Shown here piece after piece: positions 26,581 to 39,189 of a stretch of 64,000 bases of DNA. Where the stretch lies: NCBI GenBank assembly GCA_000827265.1, contig KN834752.1, positions 1,292,948 to 1,356,947 on the forward strand. The letters run 5' to 3'. Under the pieces are notes generated by a model. That model worked only from the letters and a program-made list of their open reading frames with translations. It was not told where the DNA came from and searched no databases. Each line of letters opens with the position of its first letter. Position 1 is the first letter of the stretch. This DNA is from Collybiopsis luxurians FD-317 M1 (lineage: Eukaryota; Basidiomycota; Agaricomycetes; Agaricales; Omphalotaceae). Both the position numbers and the translations under genes were made by a program.

Positions 26581-26926
26581 AAACGTCTTGTTGCATCTCA
26601 TGTCGAGAGTTGAACGTCGTTGAGCATTAAAGTGAGAGTTCATCACAACAATTAATCATCTCGAAAGTTGAAATTCACTACGATTGATGAAATTCCTAAG
26701 TATCTCTGTCAAAATTGTACTGTCGGAGAAGAACAAGCCCTGTACAAGGCCCAATCAAGTTCAATCACATTCTCTCGTCAACCTTCCAAAGTCTGCATCT
26801 TAAGGCTTCTTGGGACAGTACTCACAAATGCTGGCTGTTCATATTTTCACAAGATATGGAGAAATTGTACAAAATTTTAGATCAAGAAGGACCGCTTACA
26901 ATTTAGATGAATTAATGCCGGGACCA
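26581..26926. other. Junction between condensin copy and island
   Basis: About 350 bases with no gene I can support. The homology to condensin stops near 26580, and the DyP-VWA gene ends at 26927. Confidence 0.4.
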
Positions 26927-29900
26927 TCACTTCAACTTCAAGCACACGTCAACAATGGTGTCAACCTGCAGTGATGCAAGTATAGTCAACCAAAAATGTA
27001 GCAGGAATAAGTAGGCATACCTGAGACTGCGTAACAGTCTTCTTTTTCAGCTCCATCCTTACATCCTTCGAGCTTCCACGTCGATACTCTTCCTTGAGGC
27101 GGGAGTTGCGAACCTAGTAGCTGCACTCAATCTCACACGAAATTCACAAAGGCTATAGAAGCTCACTGTGCGGATGCTACCTCTGACGTTAGCATCGATT
27201 TGCTTAGCGTTCGCCCACACCTCCGCATTATAGTCACCGGTCTCATCTGACAAGTAGATGCTGTCTGACTCAAATGCGTAAATCTGAGTGCCAGCTGAGC
27301 TCAGGCGAGTGTAAAGGCCTTTACTGATGGCCGCGGAGGCCGCTCCACCTCTGGATTGCGAATCGATATCTGTGCGGTTTTCAACAACGAGGCGCTGGAT
27401 GTCTAGTGACTCAATGGTGTTGCCGACGATGATCTTTTGAAGAGCCACCTGGTCAGTTAATCCGACCATCTTGCCGCTGAAAAAGAGGTTGAGTAAAGAG
27501 AGTCGTCGAGATGCGGAACCATACCCCGTAATCTTGGTGATTCCCTCGTAGAAATCATGTGCTTTCTGCGGAGGCAATTCAATAATTTTGGTACTCGAGC
27601 GAGTACTTTTGCAAGGTGAAAACGTACCGAGAAACTTCCACTTAATGTAGGCTCGCAGGCAAGGACATGCTTAACAAGGCAAACGTGTCAGATGTAAGTA
27701 CTGCTGATGTAAATCTTGGAAGCTTTACCAGAATAATGCCAGCACCGGCCATCTCACGAACGATGCGTACAGGATCATTCTCTAAAGCTTATTTGGCGGC
27801 TGAGTCACTTTCTGATATTAAAGGAGCACGTACTTTCAGGACATCCATCCGGCAACTTGTCTTCATACTCGTCAATGCCGTGAGTAGGCGAATCAGTGAT
27901 CATAATAACAATCTTTTTTGCATTTTTTCTCCAAGCAGCCACCAGCGCGTCTTGAAGAGCATCACACTGAGCTTCCGGGCCATCTCCGCCTCCGCTGGCC
28001 TTCAATGAGGCAAGGTTAGCTTTAACAACACTGATGTCCGATTCAAAATTGAACTTTTTGGTGACAAATCCGTAGCTCTGCTGCGCGCCATGTCTGTCGA
28101 GCTGCGGATGATCGCGGAAGGCGATCAGCCCAACTCGAATGTCGTCGGGTGATAATGCTCCCAAGCGTTGGACTTCGTCGTAGATGGCCGCAATACGATC
28201 ACGCGCTTCGTCGATGTACTTCTGCATGCTCGAAGTTGCGTCCAGAATGAACATGAGGTCCCTGCGGACAAAATAAGACAAAAGCTCCCGGAGGATAAAC
28301 GACGGGAGACTCACAGGCCTGGAGATCCGCCACCGGAAGCCCACTTTTTGAGCGTTGAGATTGGTGGGACAAAGAAGTATTCGCCGCCATGTGATGTAAC
28401 AAAAAATTCTGGTGGAACACCAGGCGGATTCACTGCGCTTGACGGCGTAACTTTGGCGAAGCCAGACACTTCAATATTATTGCCGTTGTAAGTGGTGACG
28501 AGATTGACTGGATCTCCCGAACTTGGTGGTGTTTTCGGGGCTTCGACATAATTTATCTTAGTGACGGCAGCAGGTCCAACGGGAGGTCCACCAAGCACAG
28601 TATCTTTGCCTGCGAGCTGTGAGCATGAGGTAGAATGAAAGATGAATGACTTACCGTGATATTGGGGAACCAAGGACGTGGTGGGGAAGTAGTCATTGCC
28701 CGCGAAAGCTGTTTGTTGAATAAAACCACCATCCAAGCTAGACTGATAGCACACGAAAAGGAGTCCACGTTCTTTATTCTGATCTTCTTCAAGCTAAAAT
28801 TGCAAGCATTGGTTATATCAAACTTATGAATAAGTCATTTAGCCTTACCTCTGGACCATAAGGGAGACCACCGCGTACAATCATGCTCGACTCGAGGAAT
28901 GCCTGCTGAATGTACGGGTCGAGATTTCGGGGAACGGTCTTGCGTGTATGCGCAAAGAAAGGGCAGTATAGAGCGCTATGTTCCCTAGGTGACACGCCAG
29001 GGACACCACGAACGCGATAGTCAAAGTTATTGTTCCTTTTAGAGTCTACTGCCAACTGAGGATCATCTTTGTACGGACACAGTGCTACAGGGGCACCCTT
29101 GAGGAATATTAAGTTTATAGATGTGTATCCAAAAACCGTAACGCACAGACTTCCAACGACCGATAAGCCTAGCTCCCCAGAGCTCTGCACCTTCCTCGTC
29201 GGTAAGCTCTGGACATCCCGGCGGGGCAAACTCCTTCCAACGGCGGCCATTTTTCTTCAAGTATTCATTGAATGCGGGAACGTCCTGTTCGAGCTTGCGG
29301 AACACCATCATCGTTCCGCCTTTCGTCCAAGCGGGACGTCCGCCTGCGATATCCGGGTAATCAACTACTGGATCTCCCTTGTATCCCATAATAATCACGC
29401 CTGGATTGACTTGAATTTGACCCGGGTTTGGGTTAGAGAGATTGCTGAAAAGAGTGTTAGGACGCGATTAGAAACTCAAGAGGACAATTATTATTACCGA
29501 AGAGCAGGCTGAGATACTCCGTCTTCGTACCCAAAATGCTCGTGCCCTGCGTTAGCACCAGGTCGGGCTCTACCCTCGAGCGTACTAACAACTTTAATAG
29601 ATGAGCCAAACAGCGCTTTAGTTTCATCTGAATATTGTTTGCAACTGTCCGGATCTGTACAACAATGTAAACCAGCTCCACACTCAAATGACGCATCCCA
29701 AGTCGCTCACCGCTTCCTACGACAGTAATAACACCGTGAAGTGTTGTTTCATCATCCTTGTCCGCCGAGCCATTAACAGGGTCTGCATTTTTCTTATCAA
29801 ATACAGGATCCCACTGTGCTTGGTCGCCCAGCATGCCCTTGTCGTCTCGCATTGCGCGCTTGTCAAAGCGTGTGTCCCCGGTCGGACTTCGAACACCTAG

Positions 29901-30333
29901 AAAATTCATACCCATGCGGGTGAATGCAATCTGGTAGCCAGCTCTCTTGATAATGGAAGGCTTGACGCCAGCTTGAAATGCACTTCGCCTGTGTTGATAG
30001 AGCTCCCAAACGAAGCTGCCAGTATCATAGGAGTTAGATGGTTGGAATCGAGCAAGAGCAGCTCTGAACGAGGCCAGGTTAGCAATACGAAAGAATATGA
30101 AATTCTCTGCTCGCTGTCAGCATTTCTCTTTAGAATTGAATGTAGGATGGAGCAGCGTCTCGTACTTTGGAGAAGAGGAAGACCACATCTCCTTGAACGT
30201 CTTTCAGGTCCGGAAGCTCCTCAGATGGTGCTTCATTGCCAATACGACAGGTGGCCTTCTCTCCTCGAGTAACTGGCAAAGGATAGATCAGAGGAATAAT
30301 CGATCGGCTAGGGAGATGGTCAGAGAGGTCCAT
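26927..30333 (-). CDS. DyP-type peroxidase fused to von Willebrand A domain
   Basis: Multi-exon gene of roughly 900 residues. The N-terminal part is a dye-decolorizing (DyP) heme peroxidase. It has the VQGDVV opening near residue 45, the distal GxxDG motif in HEHFGYEDGVSQPA (about 29520-29555), the RPAWTKGG block, the proximal-heme histidine region CPFFAHTRK, the IVRGGLPYGPE block and GLLFVCYQSS. It ends at the usual GGEYFFVPPISTLKKW. An intron (28261-28311) then joins in phase to DLMFILDATSSM, which carries a DxTxS MIDAS metal site and begins a VWA domain. This continues IRVGLIAFRDHP, then SGGGDGPEAQ and ITDSPTHG. A helical tail resembling that of the lectin-VWA-caspase gene follows and ends at TGA 26927-26929. 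No signal peptide is evident. DyP enzymes oxidise substrates with H2O2; VWA modules bind partners. Their fusion is unusual. Confidence 0.85.
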
Positions 30334-31773
30334 GAGGCAGTGGATCTTAGGCTCTGGACACTCGAATCATCAGGTATAAGAGTGCAAAGATGCTGTTTTG
30401 AACTAAAAAGAGACCTAGATTCAGTCCGGAAATGTGAATACCTAAAAACGACTCACGCTCTCCACGTTTTCATCGCAAATCTCTCGCTTTCGAGCGTTCA
30501 CACCGCGAATTCGTTGCTCTATACATTGAAATCAGATCTACTATCGATACCACTTCGGGGCCTAGTATACGCCGACTGTTAAAACCTATTCGAAGCTGTA
30601 TTGCATCGATAAACCGCGGAAATACGCGGTTAGAGAGAAAGACTTTGGCAGGAAGTATGCAACTTGTACAAACTTCGCATTTCATAAGCGCCGCCCGGGG
30701 ACCATCTATGAATTGCTCAGATTGCTTTTCTGCTCAGCGATAGGACTCAAGTCCTCCGATTCGCAGACTTCTTTCCTTTTCTCTTCATTCCGGTAACCCG
30801 CTGACAGGATTTATGATTCGAGAAGCAATCGCCACTTGGAAAATGACCAAACCCTCAGTTGGACATACCGCATTCCAAACTACGGATACTATAAAAATGT
30901 AGATAGATAGATGGATAAGTAGATACAAGATGAGGATCCTACAAAGAACGGTCAGATGGTGGTATTTAGGAGCAAGGAATACAAAAAAGATGAATACAGA
31001 TTGTTTGCAACCCAACTGCAGCCTGCCAATTGAAAGTGACTGGCCTCAGGGAATGCAGAATATTAATATCAGAAAATATGGAAGGAATCTGGTCATCAGG
31101 GAACACGATTCTGACGTAGAATCCTGTTATAGCGGAGCATTGTCGACGTGTGCAACATGGTCAAAGGGCTCCCAAGTATCCTACAATCTACCTGCCCGAT
31201 ATGCAGACCCACATCTTGACCCTTGAACTTGGTGATTGAACTCAGATACACCCGATTCCCTTGAAATAAGTTCTCCGACTTCTTTAGGCACCTTTGGTGA
31301 CTTTTGAGAATATCAAGGAACTTGCTCTAAACCAGTGTTTGACAGGTAAAATGGCTCTAGAATCATCACTGATCAGCATGAGGTCAGCACAGTCTTGGGG
31401 TTAGTATTCTCCAAGATTCCCGGTGCATTTGGTAGTACTAGTGCATCTGGCAGGTGGAGTATCTATGATACGTTACAAACCTGAGTTCGAACTCCGGGGC
31501 CTCTAACCTGAAAGTTTGACATCCCCGCATTTTGTCATATGAGTGGTTTGCCGTCTGGACTCTGGAGCTCTGGAAGAGCTAAATAAATTATTGTCTTGAA
31601 TGCACCTATGTACATGCCAAAGATACCGCCGAGTAACTCTTAGATTTGGCTCGAATCGATTGAGTGGGTACTTCAATATAATCTTCAAATATGGGGTAAA
31701 TCAATGGCAATTCACTTGTACAGTTAGAGACTACATCATTGATGAAACATTTATGGCAAGGCCATGTCAAATT
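30334..31773. other. Intergenic region inside the island
   Basis: About 1.4 kb between two minus-strand genes, containing the DyP-VWA promoter. There is a short tract of imperfect gata repeats near 30898-30925 (minus-strand tatc). The minus-strand frames at 30470-30685 and 31503-31688 have no domains. Nothing else is supported. Confidence 0.4.
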
Positions 31774-33841
31774 TTAGACTGCAGGTTCATTCGCCGCCAG
31801 AATGAGAGGAATAAGCAAACTACTCTTCAAAATTTTATCTAGATCAGGCCCTTGGTCAGGCTCCCCAGGTCCACGAGGAGCACCTGTCGTTGGCTTGCCA
31901 TCCGGAATGGGCGCGTTGAACCACTCCGCGTTCAGACCCCAGTTTTGGAAGAACTTGGCCTGGTAAGGCTGAAATCCTGGCTCGAGAAGTAGCTCATAGA
32001 CTGCTCGCCATGCGCTATCTAGAGCACCTTCAACCCACGCATGCCGCACACTGAGGGCTTCGCTAGCAAAGTGCAGCCGGCCATCCGCGGCAGGGTTTGT
32101 GAGACTCGTATACAGACTACCAAACTTACCAGGTCCGAAGAAAGCAAAAGCACCTACAAGTAAGTGTTCAAAACTGTGACAAATGGGAAGGGCGGGTTAG
32201 CAACATACCCATACTGTACGGGTCCTGAGACCAGCTCCAGGCAAAGGTGTCGATGAGCTGTCCGCGCAGGAATTCGATGGTGACGTTATGAAGCTTCATG
32301 AGTTCTCTGAGTACCATCTCTTCAAGGACCTTCTTATCACTTGTAATGAGCGCAGCAAGCCTCTCCGAATCCTCTGTCCAGCAGTAGCTCGCAATGAGCG
32401 TCGTCGTTTTGCCTGCCTTCACATTACCGAATGAGGGGTATACCACTGTGCGAAGTGGCGAGTCTGTGTACGTCTGCCCACCGATGATGTTGAGTGGGGA
32501 TCCATCTTTGTCATTACCAGTCGTCCACCAGGCAGTGCGGAATTGCATCCCAATTTTGATGGATGGACCGTAGTTGAGTGTGCGCAGAGCATTAGCCTGC
32601 ATAACAGATAGCCCAGCCTCAGAGAGCTCAATGGTGCGCATGACAGGTAGTGGAATTGTCGAAATGACATGAGAGAACCGGTGTTCTTCGTAGAGATCTG
32701 TGGTGACGCTCATGCCCACTTTGCCATTGACTTTAATACTTGTGACGCGTTTGTTGAAGACAAAAGCTTTGGGCTGTCGCTTTCTGAGATACTGGTGCAT
32801 GGTGTCGGCAATCTGGAAAGCACCCCCACTATAACACGGGAGGATAATCAGATTGGGATGCGCACAAAGAAGGAAACCAAGTCTTACTCAATGCAAAACC
32901 AAGGAGTCCTTATTAGCGGGTCTGACGATGGGTTCCAGCCGAATGCGACCGCTTCCAGCACTGTCTCGGTGAAAGCGCGATCATACCAACCGGTAGATTT
33001 GTCAAACGTCTCCAGCCAGTTGACTACATCGACAGGGAGCGGAGTCGGAGGCAACTTCAAATGAGCGCTGGGTTTATAGACCAAAGTCATGTATGAACGA
33101 GTGGAATGTTGGTCGAAGCGCATCAACTGCTTCATACCATCGTCAGTGTTGTTCTGCAAGTCTTTGAGAAGACCTTCGGCAAAGGGCCCAATAACGTCAT
33201 CAACGATGGCCTTGGCACCTGCAGCAACGTACGGACCAGGGTCCGTATCCTTTATTACCAAGTCGGACTTGAATGGATCAGAGCCAGGAGCTGTTGTATT
33301 CTGACGCACAGTAACACCGTTGTAGGACAGGAGCGTATAGTTATTGGCAGCACCGACAAAGTAGAAGGGTTTTAGTTTAGATTTCAGGGAAAGGTCACCC
33401 TGATTGAGAGGAGGGTAGTTGAAGAGGTGGAAGACACGGTTCATAGATTTGATCTGAGGGAATCGCATTGCACCGACGTCAAAGTAGTTGTATGGCGCGC
33501 CGGTCTGATTGGGAAAGGTATGGGTGTAAAGACGGCCTCCAACACGATCACGGGCTTCGATGATCTGGAATGGTATTCCAAGATCGTCAAGTATCAGCGC
33601 AGTGTATAAACCCGCGCTGCCTAAATGTACAATTAAGCAAAAATTGCGAAAATATGTGAGAAACGCGCTTACCAGCACCTAAAATGCCCACAGGCTCTTT
33701 CTCTAGGTCAATAGAGGTGGGTGCAGCTCGCGGGATGGAACGTGAAGGGGGGCCAACGTGCTCCCTAATGAATTGATTGACGAGACGACGGCCGTACTGA
33801 GCATAGATGTCCTCGCCTACAGTGGGATTCAAAGAAGACAT
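31774..33841 (-). CDS. FAD-dependent L-amino-acid/monoamine oxidase
   Basis: The product oxidises an amine or amino acid and yields H2O2 and ammonia, as known for the flavin amine oxidase family. The ATG at 33841 starts a ~60-residue leader (GEDIYAQYGRRLVNQF). The dinucleotide-binding motif VGILGAGSAGLYTALIL spans an intron, and the FAD ribityl motif is EARDRVGGRLYT. The next exon encodes DVGAMRFPQ, the RxGxMRxP-type block common in fungal L-amino-acid oxidases. The C-terminal exons keep the FAD-contacting region (LHFASEAL and WVEGALDSAWRAV) and stop at 31774. The length of about 610 residues fits the family. No signal peptide is obvious, so it is probably intracellular. The substrate cannot be named. 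It lies beside an H2O2-using peroxidase and is divergent from the caspase fusion. Confidence 0.88.
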
Positions 33842-34332
33842 GATTGTTTCTTACGGTGTACCATTATAGATCCAAGTTAATATAGTAACTCAAAGACATG
33901 CTGGATGCTGAGGTTGAAGCAGGATAAACCACGTGATTTATCGGGGTCATCTCCAGACGTTACTCGGACTCCACTTCTTCTCCAGCTACACGACCCTCAA
34001 AGAAGTTAGAACATAATCAAGGGGACATGATGGGACAAAAATGGTCTAGCTTCATGCATGGAAGAACAACTGGATCAGACCTGGATCTGGTTCATTTCTC
34101 TTTAAATTTCCCTTCTTTTTTCGTCGACACCCCCTTAGAACCAAGTGGAGTTCAACATTTAGTAGCTTCCTTCTTCTGTTGACAGCTTGAACTTTGCACC
34201 ACCTCCATGCTCTCCGGATGAAGCCACGGGATCTTTATCGGATTCCAATTTTTTCTGTTTTTCAACTCATGTCTGAAGGCCAGGACATACATACATAAAG
34301 GCCTGTCCAATAGTTTCGAAAGCCCAAACACA
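33842..34332. promoter_or_regulatory. Shared divergent promoter region
   Basis: These 490 bases separate the oxidase start (minus strand, 33841) from the lectin-VWA-caspase start (plus strand, 34333). Promoters for both genes must lie here, so co-regulation is possible. I could not identify a specific operator. Confidence 0.5.
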
Positions 34333-37300
34333 ATGACTACCAGGAGCTCTCCGTGGCAGAGCGGGACATATCGCATCAAGGTTTTCACCAAAGATCTCTA
34401 TATCGAGAGCATCCCGCAAAAAGAAACGCAGGCATACACCCCATGGATGCGCCTTGCGTCTCCGACTAAAGACAATAAGCAGAAGGTTTGTGCACATCTC
34501 ACCTCTCACCTCTCGCTACTTTTAATCTAACTATTTTCCTGTAGTGGCTCATTACCCAGTCGTCGAGCAACACCTGGACAATTGTCAGCACTGTCGATAA
34601 TGCCGGTCTTATATACAAAAAGACTTCGCAGACATACAGGGGCCATGGATATCCATACCCTGGAGGCCAATCTATCCAGTGGAAAATTCTCGATTATGGT
34701 CAATACTCCAAGTAAATTTTCCGTTGTGGCCCGTTGTGCTCAAGATACTGAGTGTACCTTTGGCGTCTGATTCTAGAATAAGCGCGCCTGTCAATGGAAG
34801 TGATGTCTTCGATTCTCAATACCCGGAGGACAACGCCGTATGTACTATGCTTTGATGCTTCAAAATTGACTCAGCCGCCATTGTAGGTCCATTTCTGGCA
34901 GCCCCTCGACCAGGTGTGTCAAAATCCATTTAATTCTGCCAAAGTATCTTGCTGACATGTGCATTCAGTTTGCTGCACCCCATCAATGCTTCATCTTTGA
35001 ATTAGTTGAAGACGAAGACTTGAAGCTGTGCGTGCTACATCAAATACTCTTGCGCCTACTCAGATACATCTATTCTCAGTGACGTTGTGTTCCTCCAGGA
35101 TGCTACGGGTAGCCAGCAGCCGTACATAAATGCAGCTCGTGACCAAATCTCGCAGATCTGTATTAAATTGAAACAAGCTGGAAAATTCCGGCTCGACAGT
35201 GACCTTCGCTTTCGCCTCATCTCATTCCGTGACCATCCACCTCAGGATACGTCTTATATCATTAACGAGAATGATTTCACTTCCGACGTTAGTGTCTTGC
35301 AAGCCCAGCTTGTGCGCCTCTTTGCAAGTGGTGGAGGTGACGGGCCGGAGGCTCAAGCCGATGCGCTTGACGCAGCACTAAACTCGGCCTGGCGTACAGA
35401 CGCAGCGAAAGTCGTTGTTCTCATTACGGATTCTCCTCCTCATGGTGTCGAAGACGACGGCGACGGATTCCCCGATGGTTCCCCGAATCGTGAGTAGCTT
35501 TACCTTGAAGGTTCATAATCTGATTCTTGGTACAGAACTTGACCCAGCTCGAACTGTTAGCATATTTGCAGATCGCGGCATCACCTTTGTGAGTTGTTCC
35601 TCTTCGGGTTACATATTATTAAGCTCACATTGTTTTCCACAGAACGTGATCGCTTGTGAACCAACCTTGAGCAACTACTATGATGTGAGTTAAGCCATCT
35701 AGTATCTGTTCGGTAATTCATTGTTGCAACAGAAAGCTCTTGACTTTTATAGAGGTCTTGTAGCGAAAACTCCAGGGTATTCTCTTCTTCATAAATATCT
35801 ACGGATAATGAACTGACTGAATGCATGGCCGCCAGCGGCCAAATCATCCCATTGGGCAATACCGATGCAATCAAGCTACAGGAAGCCATAATTGGCCTTG
35901 TTGCTCACTCACTCGACAATGCACGACTCGCTTCCAAATACGGCTCTAAAATACGGGATCTTGCGCAAGCAAAGCGGTCCCTAACCGATATCATCGCGGA
36001 CATTTTTAGCGAACTCAAGCAACTCGGTGTTCAGACTCACCAGGTCGCACCATCCGATAACGTTTATCTTCCAAACGAGCAAGGCGAGAAGAACGTTAAA
36101 ATCTGGGAAAAGGCGAGCAGCCTTAAGGATGCTAAGGACGTGGTTCGACCGGTTTGTCATGTCAAATGAACAGTAAAGCAGCTACTGTTGACTGAGAACA
36201 AATCTTACAGACAACAGGAGACCGTATCAACCCGGAGCAAGTTCTCTCCGATGCATTTGGTGTCACGTACAAGCAGGCAGCAATTACTTCTCAAGACGTT
36301 AGCAAACTTTTCCATTCTATTGAAACGCACTTACAGGCTGAACATAATCTCAGGTCAATGCAATAGTTCTAATGGCACTCAAGGCTGCCGGCATCGCCCC
36401 CCCAATTGCCACGATGTTCCTTTCGTGGATTAAAACCACAGTCAGCAGTATTGTAGAAGCCTTATGGAAAATTGGATGGTGCGCGCACCTTTGAACATGT
36501 ATGGGCTCTCTGATTCCCAACAATTTTGCCTGGTAGGTCTGATCAAGCACCCAACCAAACAACTCCGCAACCTGACACCGCTCCCAGGCACGGTGTTTCC
36601 TTACGTCTCATACTATTCTACTAATACAGTTGCTAGTCTTCCTCAAACTGTCAAGCCTAACGAGACCAAGTAATCTTATTGTTTTTCATCTTGCCCTAGG
36701 TTCGTTGACTTACTCCAGGAAATCGTCTGTATGGGCTCTCGTTATCGGCGTCAACGAGTACACGGAACTGACTCCGCTCACGGGATGTGTCGCTGACGCT
36801 GATGATTTTCTCAACTTCTTGACTGCGCAAATGGGTGTCCCGAATGATCACATTAAGAATCTGCGCAACAAAGATGCCACGCGCCAAGCAATCATCAGTT
36901 CCATTGCTGATTTAGCCAAGGATAATCGTATCGAGAATGGAGATGCTATTGTAATCTATGTACGTGTGCGACTAGCAAGTTAGAGTCCTTCTCACAGTTT
37001 GACCTTGTCAGTACGCGGGCCACGGCGCTCAAGCTCGTCCGCCCAAGAGCTGGGATGCGGGTGGTGGACTTGATGCACGTGTTCAGATGATCTGTGCCTA
37101 CGATTTCGTGAAAGCCAAAAATGATAATGAGGATGGTCAAGGCATCCTCGATATTACCCTGGGTGCTCTCCTTTCACAACTCGCTAAGGCAAAAGGGGAC
37201 AATATTGTAGGTCTCTTTTCAATCACCCTCCGGTCTGCTTCTGAATCGCTGCTTTCTCAGACTGTCATCCTCGACAGCTGCTATTCCGGATCTGGGACTC

Positions 37301-38914
37301 GGAAGGACCGTCCCGTCCCGAACATTCGCGGAGTAGAGCTTCCGGACGACTACGAGATTTTGGATACCGTTGACCAGGAGCTTCTGCGTATTCTCCCAGA
37401 CCAACAGCGCAAAGTGATCATTGCCAAAGACTTTGAGAAAAGTGGCTCGGCCTCTCACGTTCTCCTCGCCGGCTGCTCCTCTAAACAGACATCAAAGGAA
37501 GATCCAGTTGGTCATCGTGGTTACTTCACCCAGGCATTAATGAAGCTGCTACGTGCCTCTGACCTAAACACCATAACTTACAAAGACGCTATCTCTCGTA
37601 TGGATGATCTTACCGAGTAAGTATCATCCTGAGGCTCATTCGATGTCAATCGCTCATATTTGCTTTTTCAAGTCAAACGCCTCAGTGCGACGGCGTAAAC
37701 TCCTCCAGGATCATGTTTGATGGCAAGGCTGTGGACGCTGGTCGCATCCTTTACTGCGTCACACTTGAAAACAGTGTTATTACACTCCAAGCGGGGGAAG
37801 CCCAAGGCATTACAAAAGATGCAAAATTCAACGTACTCGACGGCCCTAATATCGACGCACGCATACTAGGCAGCATAACCGCCGACAAGCCCTCTGCTTG
37901 CTCCACAACTATGAAAGGAAACGTAACATTCACGTCACCTGCGTATGCAGTTCAAACATCCGTTGGCGATGGCATGGATATTGCAATCGGTCTGCCGGTT
38001 GATGATGCAATCTTGCCTGTTCTTCGACGCGTGGTCCAGGAGATGAAGGAACGCCGCCCAGAAAAACGGAATTTGCGCCCTGTTGATATGAAAACTCCAC
38101 CTGAGTACGAGATCGCCGTGCACAACGACAATGGGAAAGCCATGTTTGAGCTTACTGATAAGGTTTGGGTCCAGGAGAAGCTCAAGTACCTCTCACCTAG
38201 GATTCCACTCACTGACACCGATTACCTCTACAAAGTATTCAGCTCCGCCGCCGACTTTTTTTATAACCTTCGCCGCTCGAGCAAGGCACAAGAGGCTGGC
38301 AGACAGACAGATATTTCAGAGAACGTCTCGGTCGAAGTATACGAGCTTAAGATGGGAAATGTTCCGGATGTCCCATACCCTGTGGCCTTGCCCAAGCTTG
38401 TAGATGGTAAACCGGACAACCTCAATCGCGACGGAGTCGTTCGTATCGATGTTGAGGAAGGCAGGACGATCAAGTACGGGTTGAAGCTCTCGAGTCGTCT
38501 CGACCAACCGCTCTATGTATGGGGCTTCGCGTTTAACCTATCAGACTTGAGCATCGGTATGTGTGTCGAACAACTTCTTCATAGCCATAGACTGATCTGG
38601 AGGATCCGAAAGTGGAAATCTACCGACCACCATCCGCAAAACAGTCTGATCAGGCCGATCCCTCCATCCCAACGTATGGGGACCTCTCCATCGGTTATGG
38701 CGCTGGCGGCGCGAGGCCGCTGGAGATCGATGATTCAGAAGATGTCGACGTGTCATACTTCAAGTTCTTCATTACAACCGAGTATGTCGATCTCTCAAAG
38801 ATTAAACAGGACTCGCCTTTCGATCCCGACCGGAAAGTCGTAGTCGGGTCATCGACGCGTAAGCTTTTCGACACACTTCTGGTGGCACTTGTGTCGAAGA
38901 AAATCCCCCTCTGA
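34333..38914 (+). CDS. Ricin-B-like lectin / VWA / caspase (C14) fusion protein
   Basis: One long multi-exon gene of roughly 1,200-1,300 residues. The N-terminus is beta-trefoil-like (GTYRIKVFTKDLYIES, KQKWLI, SIQWKI), as in ricin-B lectins. A VWA domain follows with the MIDAS motif DATGS (about 35098), FRDHPPQD, SGGGDGPEAQ and ITDSPPHG, and then a helical region. An intron of about 57 nt (36476-36532) and a second shorter one bridge a Pro/Thr-rich linker into a caspase domain. The caspase has SVWALVIGVNEY, the catalytic His in YAGHGAQ (about 37018) and the catalytic Cys in DSCYSGSG (about 37272). A large C-terminal beta-rich region shared with the second caspase gene ends at TGA 38912-38914. 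If the 36.5 kb introns are wrong, this is two genes only a few bases apart, which would be odd. The substrate is unknown. Confidence 0.75.
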
Positions 38915-39189
38915 TATATCTGGGCCTATGTAAACTTTAGTTACGATAGTGTTAAAAAAGAGAAGTGTCGAGTACAAACGCAATATGTTTACCCTTCTAT
39001 TTCTGTATTTTTGGAGGATTCCAGAGACAAATGTTTTCAAGACATGACAGAAGTTGAATTCTTTCACATTCACCCAGATACGCTCATGGACATGAATCTT
39101 TTCAGAATCATATGAGAGAAGTCGACTCCAGCGTTGGAAGTCAGCGCGGCTTCTTGGTATAAAGTGAGGTACAGATGATGAAAAATCAA
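38915..39189. other. 3' flank of the caspase fusion gene
   Basis: A short AT-rich region with no gene. Confidence 0.4.

Noticed and set aside
26660..26906. Two plus-strand ORFs next to the condensin copy
   Set aside because: Overlapping short frames without domain or splice context; treated as non-coding.
30898..30925. Imperfect gata repeat considered as a regulatory array
   Set aside because: Too short and irregular; a simple microsatellite is enough to explain it.
36496..36673. Separate gene start (ATG 36500) for the first caspase
   Set aside because: It would leave about three bases between genes. A normal intron removes this ATG and the preceding stop and joins VWA and caspase in phase.
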